Source: UBA4644 sp034933145 | GTDB taxonomy: Bacteria; Bacillota; Clostridia; Oscillospirales; Butyricicoccaceae | Assembly: GCA_034933145.1 (NCBI GenBank) | Contig: JAYFOA010000034.1 | Span: 1-56,848, forward strand | DNA: 56,848 bases | Direction: 5' to 3' | Shown here: positions 25,656 to 33,245 of the stretch, one piece after another | Layout of the letters: each line of letters starts with the position of its first letter | How positions within the stretch are numbered: position 1 is the first letter of the stretch | Position numbers and translations under genes: made by a program | The notes under the pieces: model-generated | What the model was told of the DNA's origin: nothing | Database searches by the model: none | What the model saw: only the letters and a program-made list of their open reading frames with translations

Positions 25656-26361
25656 ATGAAAAACAACAAAATATTTTAAGTTTACAGATCGACAAAATAA
25701 TGCACTATGCCGTAACATACAATTAGATTCCCCGAATATTATTTCTGAAATTGAAGAAATTTCTGAAAATCAATATATATTAGAAACTAACAACTTTCGT
25801 ATAAACAATACTCTTAATAATTCTCTTGCTTCTACATCCTCGGATTCCGATAATATAACCGTCAGTTGGCTCCAGATGACAACCAGCCTATCGGTCGGGA
25901 ACCCCGATAAATGGGTTTTGACTAGCGACGTAGTTTATACAGGTAGTCGTTTATTTTCCCCAGCAACTCAGATCATTTCTCTTGGAACAAATGCCCAATT
26001 TTCTATTATTAAGGATAGTCAATATTTTAGTCGGCACTATGAATATGATTCTCTTGGTGGCCCGTTACCTGTATCATATGTTGCCAATGTCAATGATACG
26101 AATTGGTTCTGTTCCTCAATTGGTCATGCATACCATTTTGATATAGGCCCCGATGATATAAATAATCAGTGTTTTATGGCAGTCGTAATTACTCCTAATA
26201 ACAGCGCTGCTACTTTGGTGGATGGATTTGGTACATATTCAAAAAGCACATTATCATTTACGCCATCCATCGGTTTCGGTACCGATGGCGCAAGTATTAG
26301 TATTACTCCATCTACTCATGTTACAACTGCACCGAACACGCATGTTCAGTTGCCAAGATAG
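25656..26361 (+). pseudogene. Frameshifted hypothetical protein (about 234 residues if repaired)
   Basis: ATG at 25656 follows AAAGGATG but reads only seven codons before TAA. Removing one T from the TTTT run at 25674-25677 joins it in frame to an uninterrupted reading frame ending at 26361. The repaired protein starts MKNNKIFKFTDRQNNALCRN, has an acidic Ile/Glu-rich stretch (SEIEEISENQ), then a Ser/Thr/Asn-rich region with VSWLQMTTSLSVGNPDKWVL and a Gly/Ser/Thr-rich C-terminus. It has the look of an exported or peptide-like protein of clostridia, but no signal peptide is evident and I do not recognise the family firmly. Decay, a sequencing indel or slippage could explain the break. If unrepaired, translation could also start at 25876. 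Confidence 0.6.
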
Positions 26362-26403
26362 CGTTCATGTCAAAGTGACTCTATACGAAAGGGGGTATCA
26401 GCC

Positions 26404-26868
26404 CTGAAACGGTGGGCAAAAGCTCTTACAGTCTTTGGGCTTGTATTTTATGGAGTGTCCATGGCTGCTGGAATCTTCCTATCAGCGCCGGAACAATTTA
26501 CGCTGGCTGCATTTTTTGATGCAATTATGGTAAACGACTACCAATATATTTTATTTATGCTGTTCCATATTTTCATTCTCTTTTGTTTTGTGCTGCTGCT
26601 GGCCGGCAAACGAAAGAGTACCGCTTTCTTTCGCAAAGTTTTTATTACCGCAGATTTGGTTTTCATCGCCACACAGATATTTTCTTTTATCGGCGTTTTG
26701 CGTTCTTACATTCCCCTCCTGCAAACAGCCAGCTATACATGGAAAGACATTTTTCCCATGGCACTCCTTCGCTTTAGCTCAGTGACCGTGACGATCTCCT
26801 TTGGAATTCTCCTGCTTGTTCTTTTTGATCGTGTCGATTCCGACCGGTCATTCAGCAACCATCCGTAA
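26404..26868 (+). CDS. Small membrane protein of unknown function
   Basis: A roughly 154-residue protein with four hydrophobic segments (about 8-28, 42-68, 78-98, 115-140), short loops and an acidic C-terminus. The best ribosome-binding site, AAAGGGGG, precedes a CTG at 26404 by 8 bases; that start adds a basic KRWAK leader before the first helix. A GTG at 26455 and an ATG at 26461 are alternatives that cut into the first helix. It is in the same frame as the preceding gene, separated from it by a TAG and 42 bases. AT-rich like the rest of the island. I do not recognise a family. Confidence 0.6.
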   Translation: MKRWAKALTVFGLVFYGVSMAAGIFLSAPEQFTLAAFFDAIMVNDYQYILFMLFHIFILFCFVLLLAGKRKSTAFFRKVFITADLVFIATQIFSFIGVLRSYIPLLQTASYTWKDIFPMALLRFSSVTVTISFGILLLVLFDRVDSDRSFSNHP

Positions 26869-26918
26869 GCAGCGTTCTGGGGGAATTTAAGAACATCCTA
26901 AGCTGAGCTCTGCCCACA

Positions 26919-26960
26919 GAGAAAGCAGCGCCGGGATCGGAATGAAATCCGACTCCGGCG
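26919..26960 (-). repeat. Hairpin repeat copy B (right boundary of AT-rich island)
   Basis: A 42-base unit nearly identical to copy A (two substitutions), again containing the GCGCCGGGATCGGA arm. It lies just after the small membrane protein and just before the convergent azlD end, so it may terminate transcription from both sides. Confidence 0.8.
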
Positions 26961-27002
26961 CTTTGGTATTAAAAAACTCCGTCTGCCTCCACGGGCGGAG
27001 CG

Positions 27003-27338
27003 TCAGCGGAAGACCGCCTGCACCAACAGCATGTAGATCGCCGTGCCGCCGCCGATGCTCAGCAGCACGTTGTCCTTCCATCGGTGCAGGATAACGATGG
27101 CCGCAATCGCAAGAAGCTCCGGCAGACCGTGGGGCGTCTCTGCGACCGAAACCCCTTTCAGGCAATAAACCACCAGTAAACCCATCATCGCCGGCGGAAG
27201 AACCCGCCCCAGATAGACGACAATTTGGGGTGGTTCCCTGCTTTCCGGAAACAGCAAGAAGGGCGTGACCCTGGTTGCCATCGCACCCAGGGCGACAGCC
27301 AGAATGATGGACAGCGTCTGTATCGGCGTCAGCAGCAT
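27003..27338 (-). CDS. azlD: AzlD family branched-chain amino acid export subunit
   Basis: A 111-residue, four-helix membrane protein of the AzlD family, the small partner of AzlC in export of branched-chain amino acids and analogues such as azaleucine. ILAVALGAMATRVTPFLLFP is the conserved N-terminal stretch, and AIAAIVILHRWKDNVLLSIGGGTAIYMLL the C-terminal one. The ATG at 27338 overlaps the azlC end by 10 bases, with GGGGAG upstream, so it is translationally coupled. Confidence 0.88.
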   Translation of the reverse strand: MLLTPIQTLSIILAVALGAMATRVTPFLLFPESREPPQIVVYLGRVLPPAMMGLLVVYCLKGVSVAETPHGLPELLAIAAIVILHRWKDNVLLSIGGGTAIYMLLVQAVFR

Positions 27339-28030
27339 ATTTGTTTTCTCCCCAGCAGCAGCGCAAAAAGAATCGCGCACATGGAAGGAATCACCATATG
27401 ATCCGCTCCGAAAATCCATAAACCTGCGGCAGTACAGCCGATGCCCATCACACCGGATACCCGGTTTTCCGGCTTCTTCATCTGCTCCAGAAACAAAACG
27501 ACGAACAGCGCCGTAAGTACGAAATCCAATCCCCGGATATTGAAGGTGATCACTGCCCCCAGCATGCTGCCTAAAAATGTCCCGAAAACCCAGTACAGAT
27601 AATTTAACAGTGAAATGGAAAGATAAAATGCTTTCCGGTCGATATCCGCAGGCGGAACAATGCCGGAAGAAATCGAAAAGGTTTCGTCACACAGCAAAAA
27701 AATCAGAAAGTATCTTATTTTCCCCAGGCCTTTGTACTTCTGAAGCATGGAGATACCGTAAAAAAGGTGTCGCGTGTTGACCATCAGGCTCATCAGAAAT
27801 GCCTGCAGCGGATGAAATGCCATCGTCAAAAACGTAATCGCGACAAACTGCATGCTCCCGCAGAAAGCAACGGCGCTCATCAGTACCGACCACAGCATCC
27901 CATATCCCTTGGTCCGCATCAGGACGCCATATGCCGCCCCCAACACCAGAAATCCCGTCAGTACCGGGATCGTATGCGGAAATGCGGCAAAAATCGCTTT
28001 CCGTACAGTTTTTCGCTTTGTTTCGACCAT
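27329..28030 (-). CDS. azlC: AzlC family branched-chain amino acid exporter subunit
   Basis: A 233-residue membrane protein with the AzlC core: FPHTIPVLTGFLVLGAAYGVL near the N-terminus, FCGSMQFVAITFL, NTRHLFYGISML and DETFSI, all hallmark motifs. With AzlD it forms a small exporter of branched-chain amino acids. It is divergent from an XRE-cupin regulator, and a set of TTTACG/CGTAAA half-sites fills the intergenic region, which suggests control by that regulator. Confidence 0.92.
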   Translation of the reverse strand: MVETKRKTVRKAIFAAFPHTIPVLTGFLVLGAAYGVLMRTKGYGMLWSVLMSAVAFCGSMQFVAITFLTMAFHPLQAFLMSLMVNTRHLFYGISMLQKYKGLGKIRYFLIFLLCDETFSISSGIVPPADIDRKAFYLSISLLNYLYWVFGTFLGSMLGAVITFNIRGLDFVLTALFVVLFLEQMKKPENRVSGVMGIGCTAAGLWIFGADHMVIPSMCAILFALLLGRKQICC

Positions 28031-28077
28031 TTTTTCTTGCGCTCCCCATGTATGCGGTATACAATATAAATAACAAT

Positions 28078-28117
28078 CGTAAAATATATTTTGTACTTTA
28101 TATTTTACGTTCGTAAA
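28078..28117. promoter_or_regulatory. Operator-like half-sites between azlC and its divergent regulator
   Basis: CGTAAA (28078-28083), TTTACG (28104-28109) and CGTAAA (28112-28117); the last two form a palindrome with a two-base centre, and the first two extend to a 10-base inverted repeat CGTAAAATAT/ATATTTTACG. A TATAAT (28119-28124) follows for the rightward gene. The arrangement fits binding by an XRE repressor. Confidence 0.6.
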
Positions 28118-28146
28118 TTATAATTGTCAACCCCTTGGAGGGCATT

Positions 28147-28695
28147 ATGGAAATTCTTCTGGTGATCGCAGATAATTTAAAGCGCCTGAGGACAGAGCGG
28201 AATCTCAGCCTCGGGCAGCTTGCCGAGCTTTCCGGCGTCAGCAAGGTAATGCTTTCCCAGATGGAAAAGGGGGATACCAACCCAACCATCAACACCATCT
28301 GGAAAATCGCAAAAGGCCTTCGGGTGCCCTATTCGGCGCTGATGGAGCAGCCGCAAACCGCCGCGGCCATCCGACAGGCGGAAATTGCGGTTCAGGCAGA
28401 CGAAGACGGTCATTACCGGCTCTTTTGCTATTACGCAAACACGCCGACGCGTGATTTTGAGCTGTTTCAAATCGAGCTGGATTGCGGATTCAGCCATACG
28501 ACCCTCGGGCATTCCGAAAAATCACAGGAATACATCATGGTGCTAAAGGGCGAGCTGACCCTGACGGTAGGCGGCGAAAATCATGTGCTGCTTCCAAATG
28601 ACGCCGTCAGCTTTACCGCTTCGGCAAAGCACACCTACGCCTCAACCGGGCCGGAAACGCTGCGGGCCGTCGTCATTAACTATTACCCCGTCTGA
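28147..28695 (+). CDS. XRE family transcriptional regulator with cupin domain
   Basis: A 182-residue regulator. The helix-turn-helix of the Cro/CI type spans about 10-63 (NLKRLRTERNLSLGQLAELSGVSKVMLSQMEKG), and a cupin small-molecule-binding domain fills about 110-178 (HSEKSQEYIMVLKGELTLTVGG). Such proteins often control adjacent amino-acid exporters. It is divergent from azlCD with palindromic half-sites between. The ATG at 28147 follows GGAGGG; the upstream TTG overlaps that site. The ligand, perhaps an amino acid, is inferred only from context. Confidence 0.88.
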   Translation: MEILLVIADNLKRLRTERNLSLGQLAELSGVSKVMLSQMEKGDTNPTINTIWKIAKGLRVPYSALMEQPQTAAAIRQAEIAVQADEDGHYRLFCYYANTPTRDFELFQIELDCGFSHTTLGHSEKSQEYIMVLKGELTLTVGGENHVLLPNDAVSFTASAKHTYASTGPETLRAVVINYYPV

Positions 28696-28707
28696 GCACG
28701 GACAAAC

Positions 28708-28747
28708 AAAGCGCCGGGATCGGAACCATGTCCGACCCCGGCGCTTT
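28708..28747. repeat. Hairpin repeat copy C (bidirectional terminator)
   Basis: AAAGCGCCGGGATCGGA (28708-28724) opposes TCCGACCCCGGCGCTTT (28731-28747) with one mismatch. It shares its stem sequence with the repeats at 25111 and 26919 but lacks their GAGAAAGC lead-in. It lies between two convergent genes. Confidence 0.75.
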
Positions 28748-28776
28748 AAAAATCATGTTCACGCCCGCCGACGGCT

Positions 28777-29373
28777 TCACCGATTTTCTCCGCCGGAAAA
28801 AGCGCAGGCCAAGCCCTGTTTCCGCAGGTTCTCCCACTCGGGACGAAGCAGACGGTACACCATCCGATCCTTGAGCTTTCCCTCATGCAGCTGAAACTCC
28901 TTCAGCTCCCCTTCCCGGATCATGCCGCATTTCTGCATAACACGCTCCGACCCGCCGTTTTCTTTCAGACAGCCGCAGGAGATGCGGTATACGCCGTCTT
29001 CCTCAAAGGCAAACCGCAGAACCTCCCGCAGCGCCTCGGCCGTATAGCCCTGTCCCCAGCAGTCGGCGCGAATGAAATAGCCCACCTCCGCCAGCTTTCC
29101 CTGCGGTGCGCTGCCGGTGACCGTATAGCCGATCTCCCCAATATGTGCGTTTGTGGCGCGGTCCTCCATACGCAGGAAATAATATATCCGGTCCGGGCAG
29201 CCGACTTTTTCCATCGCCTGCCGGAGGTTTTCACGGGACTGCGCAAGGTCATGGGTCATGATGTCCTGCAGAAAGCGCATTGCCTTCGGGTCCGAAAGCA
29301 GCTCATGATGCGTCGGCAGATCGCCGGGCACATGGTCGCGGATCAAAAGCCGGGGCGTCGTAAGCCGGATCAT
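28777..29373 (-). CDS. GNAT family N-acetyltransferase
   Basis: A 198-residue RimJ/RimL-like acetyltransferase: TTPRLLIRDHVPGDLPTHHE at the N-terminus, YFIRADCWGQGYTAEALREV as the acetyl-CoA motif and SERVMQKCGM as motif B. The ATG at 29373 has GGGAGG upstream and overlaps the stop of the upstream acetyltransferase by four bases, so the two are coupled. Substrate unknown. Confidence 0.85.
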   Translation of the reverse strand: MIRLTTPRLLIRDHVPGDLPTHHELLSDPKAMRFLQDIMTHDLAQSRENLRQAMEKVGCPDRIYYFLRMEDRATNAHIGEIGYTVTGSAPQGKLAEVGYFIRADCWGQGYTAEALREVLRFAFEEDGVYRISCGCLKENGGSERVMQKCGMIREGELKEFQLHEGKLKDRMVYRLLRPEWENLRKQGLACAFSGGENR

Positions 29374-30014
29374 ACTTCTTCCTCCCGGCCGCCGGGCGCA
29401 GCCCGCGACCCGCTCATTTCGCATCCGCCTGCGTTTCCGGCGGCGGATACGGCCCCCGCAGGATACATGCGTTCAAATTCCTCTTTCGTCATGCCGTAGA
29501 AAAGCTCGTCATAATACTGTCCGTCGGTATAGACCGCCCGCCTTAACCGCCCCTCCGGCTGAAAGCCCAAACTTTCATGCAGCCGGATCGACCGTTCATT
29601 AAAGGCATAGATGAAAGCCGTAACCTTTTGATAGCGCAGTTCAAAAAAATAGTACCTGAGAATCAGGCGGATGGCGTCCTTTGCATAGCCGCGGCCCCAA
29701 TATGCCCGATTGATCCCCAGGCCGTAGCGAAAGGTACCGTTTCTCCGGCTGCAGCCAAAGGTATTGATGTTGCCGACCGCTATGCGGTCGGCGTTTTCGA
29801 TGATCCAGAGGTATTCGTCATTTGCGGGCTCCCCGGCGCTCATGGCCTCTATCCGCCGAACCATACCGTCATGGGAAGTAGGGAAGTGAATCTCGTCACA
29901 GCAGCGGTCGGCCTCGTCGTCATAGTCGGCGCCGTATTTAAAATACGTCCCGGCATCCCCCGGCTCCACCGCGCGGAGCGTGACCCGCTCGCCCGTCCAA
30001 AAATGATGCGCCAT
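29370..30014 (-). CDS. GNAT family N-acetyltransferase
   Basis: A 214-residue GNAT enzyme with RVTLRAVEPGDAGTYFKYG, the acetyl-CoA motif GINRAYWGRGYAKDAIRLI and NERSIRLHESLGF. The C-terminal 25 residues are Gly/Ala/Arg-rich and probably disordered. AAGGAG precedes the ATG. It lies 13 bases downstream of the RmlD-like reductase and overlaps the next acetyltransferase, so the three probably form one operon. Confidence 0.85.
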   Translation of the reverse strand: MAHHFWTGERVTLRAVEPGDAGTYFKYGADYDDEADRCCDEIHFPTSHDGMVRRIEAMSAGEPANDEYLWIIENADRIAVGNINTFGCSRRNGTFRYGLGINRAYWGRGYAKDAIRLILRYYFFELRYQKVTAFIYAFNERSIRLHESLGFQPEGRLRRAVYTDGQYYDELFYGMTKEEFERMYPAGAVSAAGNAGGCEMSGSRAAPGGREEEV

Positions 30015-30027
30015 GTGTTTTCTCCTT

Positions 30028-30843
30028 TTATGTAGTCAAATGGCCGATTACCATTTGATTTGTGATCCGCAGCCTTTCCGGAAACTCATGGCGTCGAATG
30101 GAAGCCAGGGCAAAATAGCCCTTTTCATCTTCGTCCTCCCGCAGCCTTGCGTCCGGAAAGCCCAGCTGCGCGGCAAGCTCCGCGTAAAAGGCCCGGTGGT
30201 TGACGGCGTCCTCCGCCGCCAGATGAAAAACACCCGTCAGCCCGCGGTCTATGATATAGCAGAGCTGCTTTGCGATCATTTCGTCGGTGTTGGTATTGTG
30301 AAACAGGTGAGGATAAACGGTGATTTCTTCCCGGTTATGAAGGGCGCCGGTCAGCGCGCGCAGCCGCGGGGAGCTTTTTCCCCAGACCTGCGGGAGGCGC
30401 AGGATGCAGGCGTCCTCTCCCAGCGCCGCGCGCAGTGTTTGCTCGCACGCGATTTTGAAGCGCCCGTACTCCGTGCAGGAATCCGGCCGGTCGGCCTCCG
30501 TATGCGCGCATCTTCGGTCGTTGTCAAACACGTTGGTCGTCGAAAAGAAATACAGGCGGCCGCCGTATTCCTTCAAACAGGCCGCGATCGCCGCGTGCGC
30601 TTTCAGCTGTTCTGCAAAATCCCCGCGCAGGCAGGAGACGACCAGATCGGGCCGCACCGCCCGAATCACCCGCTCGGCGCTCCCGGGGTCTTCCACATCA
30701 AGCCTCCGGTCCCGCTCCGGATCCGGGGCGGCCGGCTGATGGCAGTACGTAGCGTAAACCTCAAACCGCTTGTCCCCGCTCATCTCACGGCACACGGCCG
30801 TTCCGACCAGACCGCTCCCGCCGAGAATCAATACCTTGTCCAT
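30028..30843 (-). CDS. NAD(P)-dependent reductase, extended SDR / RmlD-like
   Basis: A 271-residue Rossmann-fold protein: VLILGGSGLVGTAV (4-17) is the cofactor-binding motif, and STTNVFDND followed by the YGRFK active-site motif fits the RmlD substrate-binding group, whose founder reduces dTDP-4-dehydrorhamnose. No nucleotide-sugar genes are nearby, so the substrate is open. GGGAGG precedes the ATG. First gene of a probable operon with two acetyltransferases. Confidence 0.82.
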   Translation of the reverse strand: MDKVLILGGSGLVGTAVCREMSGDKRFEVYATYCHQPAAPDPERDRRLDVEDPGSAERVIRAVRPDLVVSCLRGDFAEQLKAHAAIAACLKEYGGRLYFFSTTNVFDNDRRCAHTEADRPDSCTEYGRFKIACEQTLRAALGEDACILRLPQVWGKSSPRLRALTGALHNREEITVYPHLFHNTNTDEMIAKQLCYIIDRGLTGVFHLAAEDAVNHRAFYAELAAQLGFPDARLREDEDEKGYFALASIRRHEFPERLRITNQMVIGHLTT

Positions 30844-31232
30844 CTTCGCGCCTCCCGTTCCGTATCGTGCTTCATGCCCGCGTGTCCGCCGCCAGTGTAC
30901 TTTGATCCTGCGGAAAAGATATGTGTCATTTTTAGTATACTACGGAATTCCTTTCTGCAAAAGCAGGAGGCGTCCGTCGTTGATAAAAACGGATAAAAAT
31001 TTGCGCCTCCCGGATCAAATTCTAAATTTCGCATTAGCAATTTTTAGTAATTATGCCCGTCTGATTTATGAACTTATATCATTGAATGAATGAATGGGCC
31101 GGCTTAAACTATAGATATCATTTATTTTAAATACTGCATTTATGGAGAAGAACATAGGGAACGCTGTGTCCTTCTTATATAGAGGCAAATTATTTGGCAT
31201 CCGCTATTTATTCAATTCAGAGGGGGAAACGG
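30844..31232. other. Intergenic region with AT-rich right half
   Basis: About 390 bases between the divergent reductase and lipoprotein genes. Base composition shifts to AT-rich near 30990. A weak promoter, TTGAAT (31082-31087), 17-base spacer, TAAACT, is possible. I see no gene. Confidence 0.4.
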
Positions 31233-32513
31233 ATGAAAAAAACATGGATGCCGGCGCTGCTGCTGGCTTTCACAATGCTGCTGCTATTGCTGACAGCTTG
31301 TGATTCTGCCCGGATGGAGACCGAAGCCGACGGCAGCTCCCCTCCTGCGGAGGAAGTGGATTCGAATTCTGCCCCCGACCCGAACCCGGAGGATCGTGCG
31401 GCTGCGGCCCCGCAATCTTTTTCCGATCTGTACAGGCAGCAAATGGAACCGTACGCCGTCAACTTTTCACCGGACGATATGAGCCCGCTGGATACGCTCG
31501 ACTTAAAAGACTACCGGGTTTTTTTGATCGGTGAAAGCCATGCGGTAGGTAAAAACGCAGAAATAAAACTAAACTTTTTCAAGTACTTAAATCAGCGTCT
31601 TGGGGTGCGATACATAATTGAGGAAGCGGGCTATTGCAGCACGATCGCAATCAATCAGTTTTTACAGACGGGCGAGGCGGACTTGATCTCTGAACTGATC
31701 GAAAGCTATAAAGGTACGTTCGGGTATACAAACGAACGCTACGACTATTATTCGGAATTATATAAATACAATCAAACCCTGCCGGAAGGCGAAAAAATCG
31801 TGGTCATTGGGATTGACGTGCAGCATCATACGCAATATGGGATTAAACTGCTGCGCGCCTTTGCGGGTGAAGAGGAAATGTCTGGGCCCGTACGGGATGT
31901 ATTTGACATTCTCTCTGCCGATAAGCAGACATTGGAACAAATCGATTCTGCACTAAATACGTTAGAGGCAAACAAGGCTGCTTTCAAGACGTATTTGGGC
32001 GCCGGCTATTTTGATTTTTATTATGGCCTGCGTGCAGTCTGGCAGGCTTTCGTGTACTATACGGGCGGCATGGGTTTTGAAAAGGCATCCTTTTCCGTAA
32101 GGGAGTCCTTTATATGCGATAACTTCCGGGATCTGTATGCAGATCTGGGAATCGGCAGCTGCTTTGGCATGTTCGGATTTAAACACGTTATTTTAAACGG
32201 CCGGTTCGGTGCAAATAAGGTCCTGGGAAATTATCTAAACACCGAGGTCGAAGCCACGCAGGATCAGGTGTTAAGCATCATGTGCATTTATCAGAATTGC
32301 TATTACATGGATTTAGCATCGGGCCTGAGCGTACCCGAACCATCGCAGTATGGGTATACCTTCGGCAATTCGCTGGCCGAAACGGTAAGCGGCGACTATG
32401 GGATTTGCCCTTCGGGAACTCTCAGCATCGGAGACAGAGTGCTTTCGGACGAGTTTCAATATATGCTGTGCGTAAAAAACAGCCCCGCCTGCTCCATGTT
32501 TGATAAGAGATAA
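31233..32513 (+). CDS. Lipoprotein with EreA/ChaN-like domain (putative)
   Basis: A 426-residue predicted lipoprotein: basic MKK, a hydrophobic stretch, then the lipobox LLTAC (cysteine near residue 23), followed by a Ser/Pro/Glu-rich linker to about 65. The folded part contains FLIGESHAVGKNAEIKLNFF and VRYIIEEAGYCSTIAI, which resemble the GE-H and E motifs of the erythromycin esterase/ChaN superfamily. Those metal-dependent proteins include macrolide esterases and haem-binding lipoproteins. Activity is unproven. AGAGGGGG precedes the ATG at 31233. Codon use is more AT-rich than in core genes, and it lies next to two S41-type proteins. Confidence 0.65.
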   Translation: MKKTWMPALLLAFTMLLLLLTACDSARMETEADGSSPPAEEVDSNSAPDPNPEDRAAAAPQSFSDLYRQQMEPYAVNFSPDDMSPLDTLDLKDYRVFLIGESHAVGKNAEIKLNFFKYLNQRLGVRYIIEEAGYCSTIAINQFLQTGEADLISELIESYKGTFGYTNERYDYYSELYKYNQTLPEGEKIVVIGIDVQHHTQYGIKLLRAFAGEEEMSGPVRDVFDILSADKQTLEQIDSALNTLEANKAAFKTYLGAGYFDFYYGLRAVWQAFVYYTGGMGFEKASFSVRESFICDNFRDLYADLGIGSCFGMFGFKHVILNGRFGANKVLGNYLNTEVEATQDQVLSIMCIYQNCYYMDLASGLSVPEPSQYGYTFGNSLAETVSGDYGICPSGTLSIGDRVLSDEFQYMLCVKNSPACSMFDKR

Positions 32514-32533
32514 ACGGTCATTCAGACAAGCGA

Positions 32534-32563
32534 CTCCTATATAATTATAGGAGCCGTTTTTTA
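32534..32563 (+). terminator. Rho-independent terminator after the lipoprotein gene
   Basis: CTCCTATA (32534-32541) pairs with TATAGGAG (32546-32553), followed by CCGTTTTTT. Confidence 0.85.
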
Positions 32564-33245
32564 TCGGCCTCTATTGCCTGGCAGCCCTGACACAGTAAAA
32601 TATACACGATGACGATTTGGCTAGTATGCATATTCCATTTGTGGACAATTACTCTTCAATTAGTACATATATTATATTATTATATTAATTATGATTCATA
32701 TATAACTTTTTGTTTTGCTATGCCGCTATTTGAATCTGTTCAGAGGGTTTTTTTGAATTTTTTTGACAGGCTCTTTTGTTGGGCCCGTTGATGATCAGGA
32801 GGCTTTCATTTGTTGTCGTTATATTCCGCAGGTTCTATGCATTGCGATGAAGCGCTTAAAAAGCAGCACAGAAAGAGTCCGAAAGGCCTGCCAAACGCGG
32901 GCTTTAAAAATGTTCAGGCGCAGGGTCTTCGGCTCATGGTGCAAAATCTTTGCGCATTCATTCCTCATAGCCGGTTTAAGGTTTAGGCCATGCGGCCGAA
33001 TTCTACATGCGTTTGCCATACGCCCAAACCAGCAGACTTTATGCATTTTCAATCATTGTCTTATAAATTTTTATACAATTGAAATTTGTTTACTATTCAA
33101 CTTGAAATAACGCATTAGCAATCCTATAATTCATCGTATAATAAATTATATATTTTGATTATATTTTATAGATTATATGATACTATACTGAGCATATAAC
33201 TATGGACGATTTAATTAAAATGACGCTAACCACGGAGATGAGTCA
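32564..33245. other. Long AT-rich gap with a GC-richer core block
   Basis: About 680 bases without a supportable gene. The middle (about 32820-33050) is less AT-rich than its flanks and is open on both strands (77 residues on minus, 115 on plus), but neither frame has a clear ribosome-binding site or a recognised motif. It may be a gene remnant or an RNA. The right part contains A/T runs that could hold the promoter of the following gene. Confidence 0.4.

Noticed and set aside
25520..25726. A 68-residue plus-strand frame in the AT-rich island
   Set aside because: It ends inside the frameshifted gene's start region in another frame and lacks a ribosome-binding site; its codon use is that of random AT-rich DNA.
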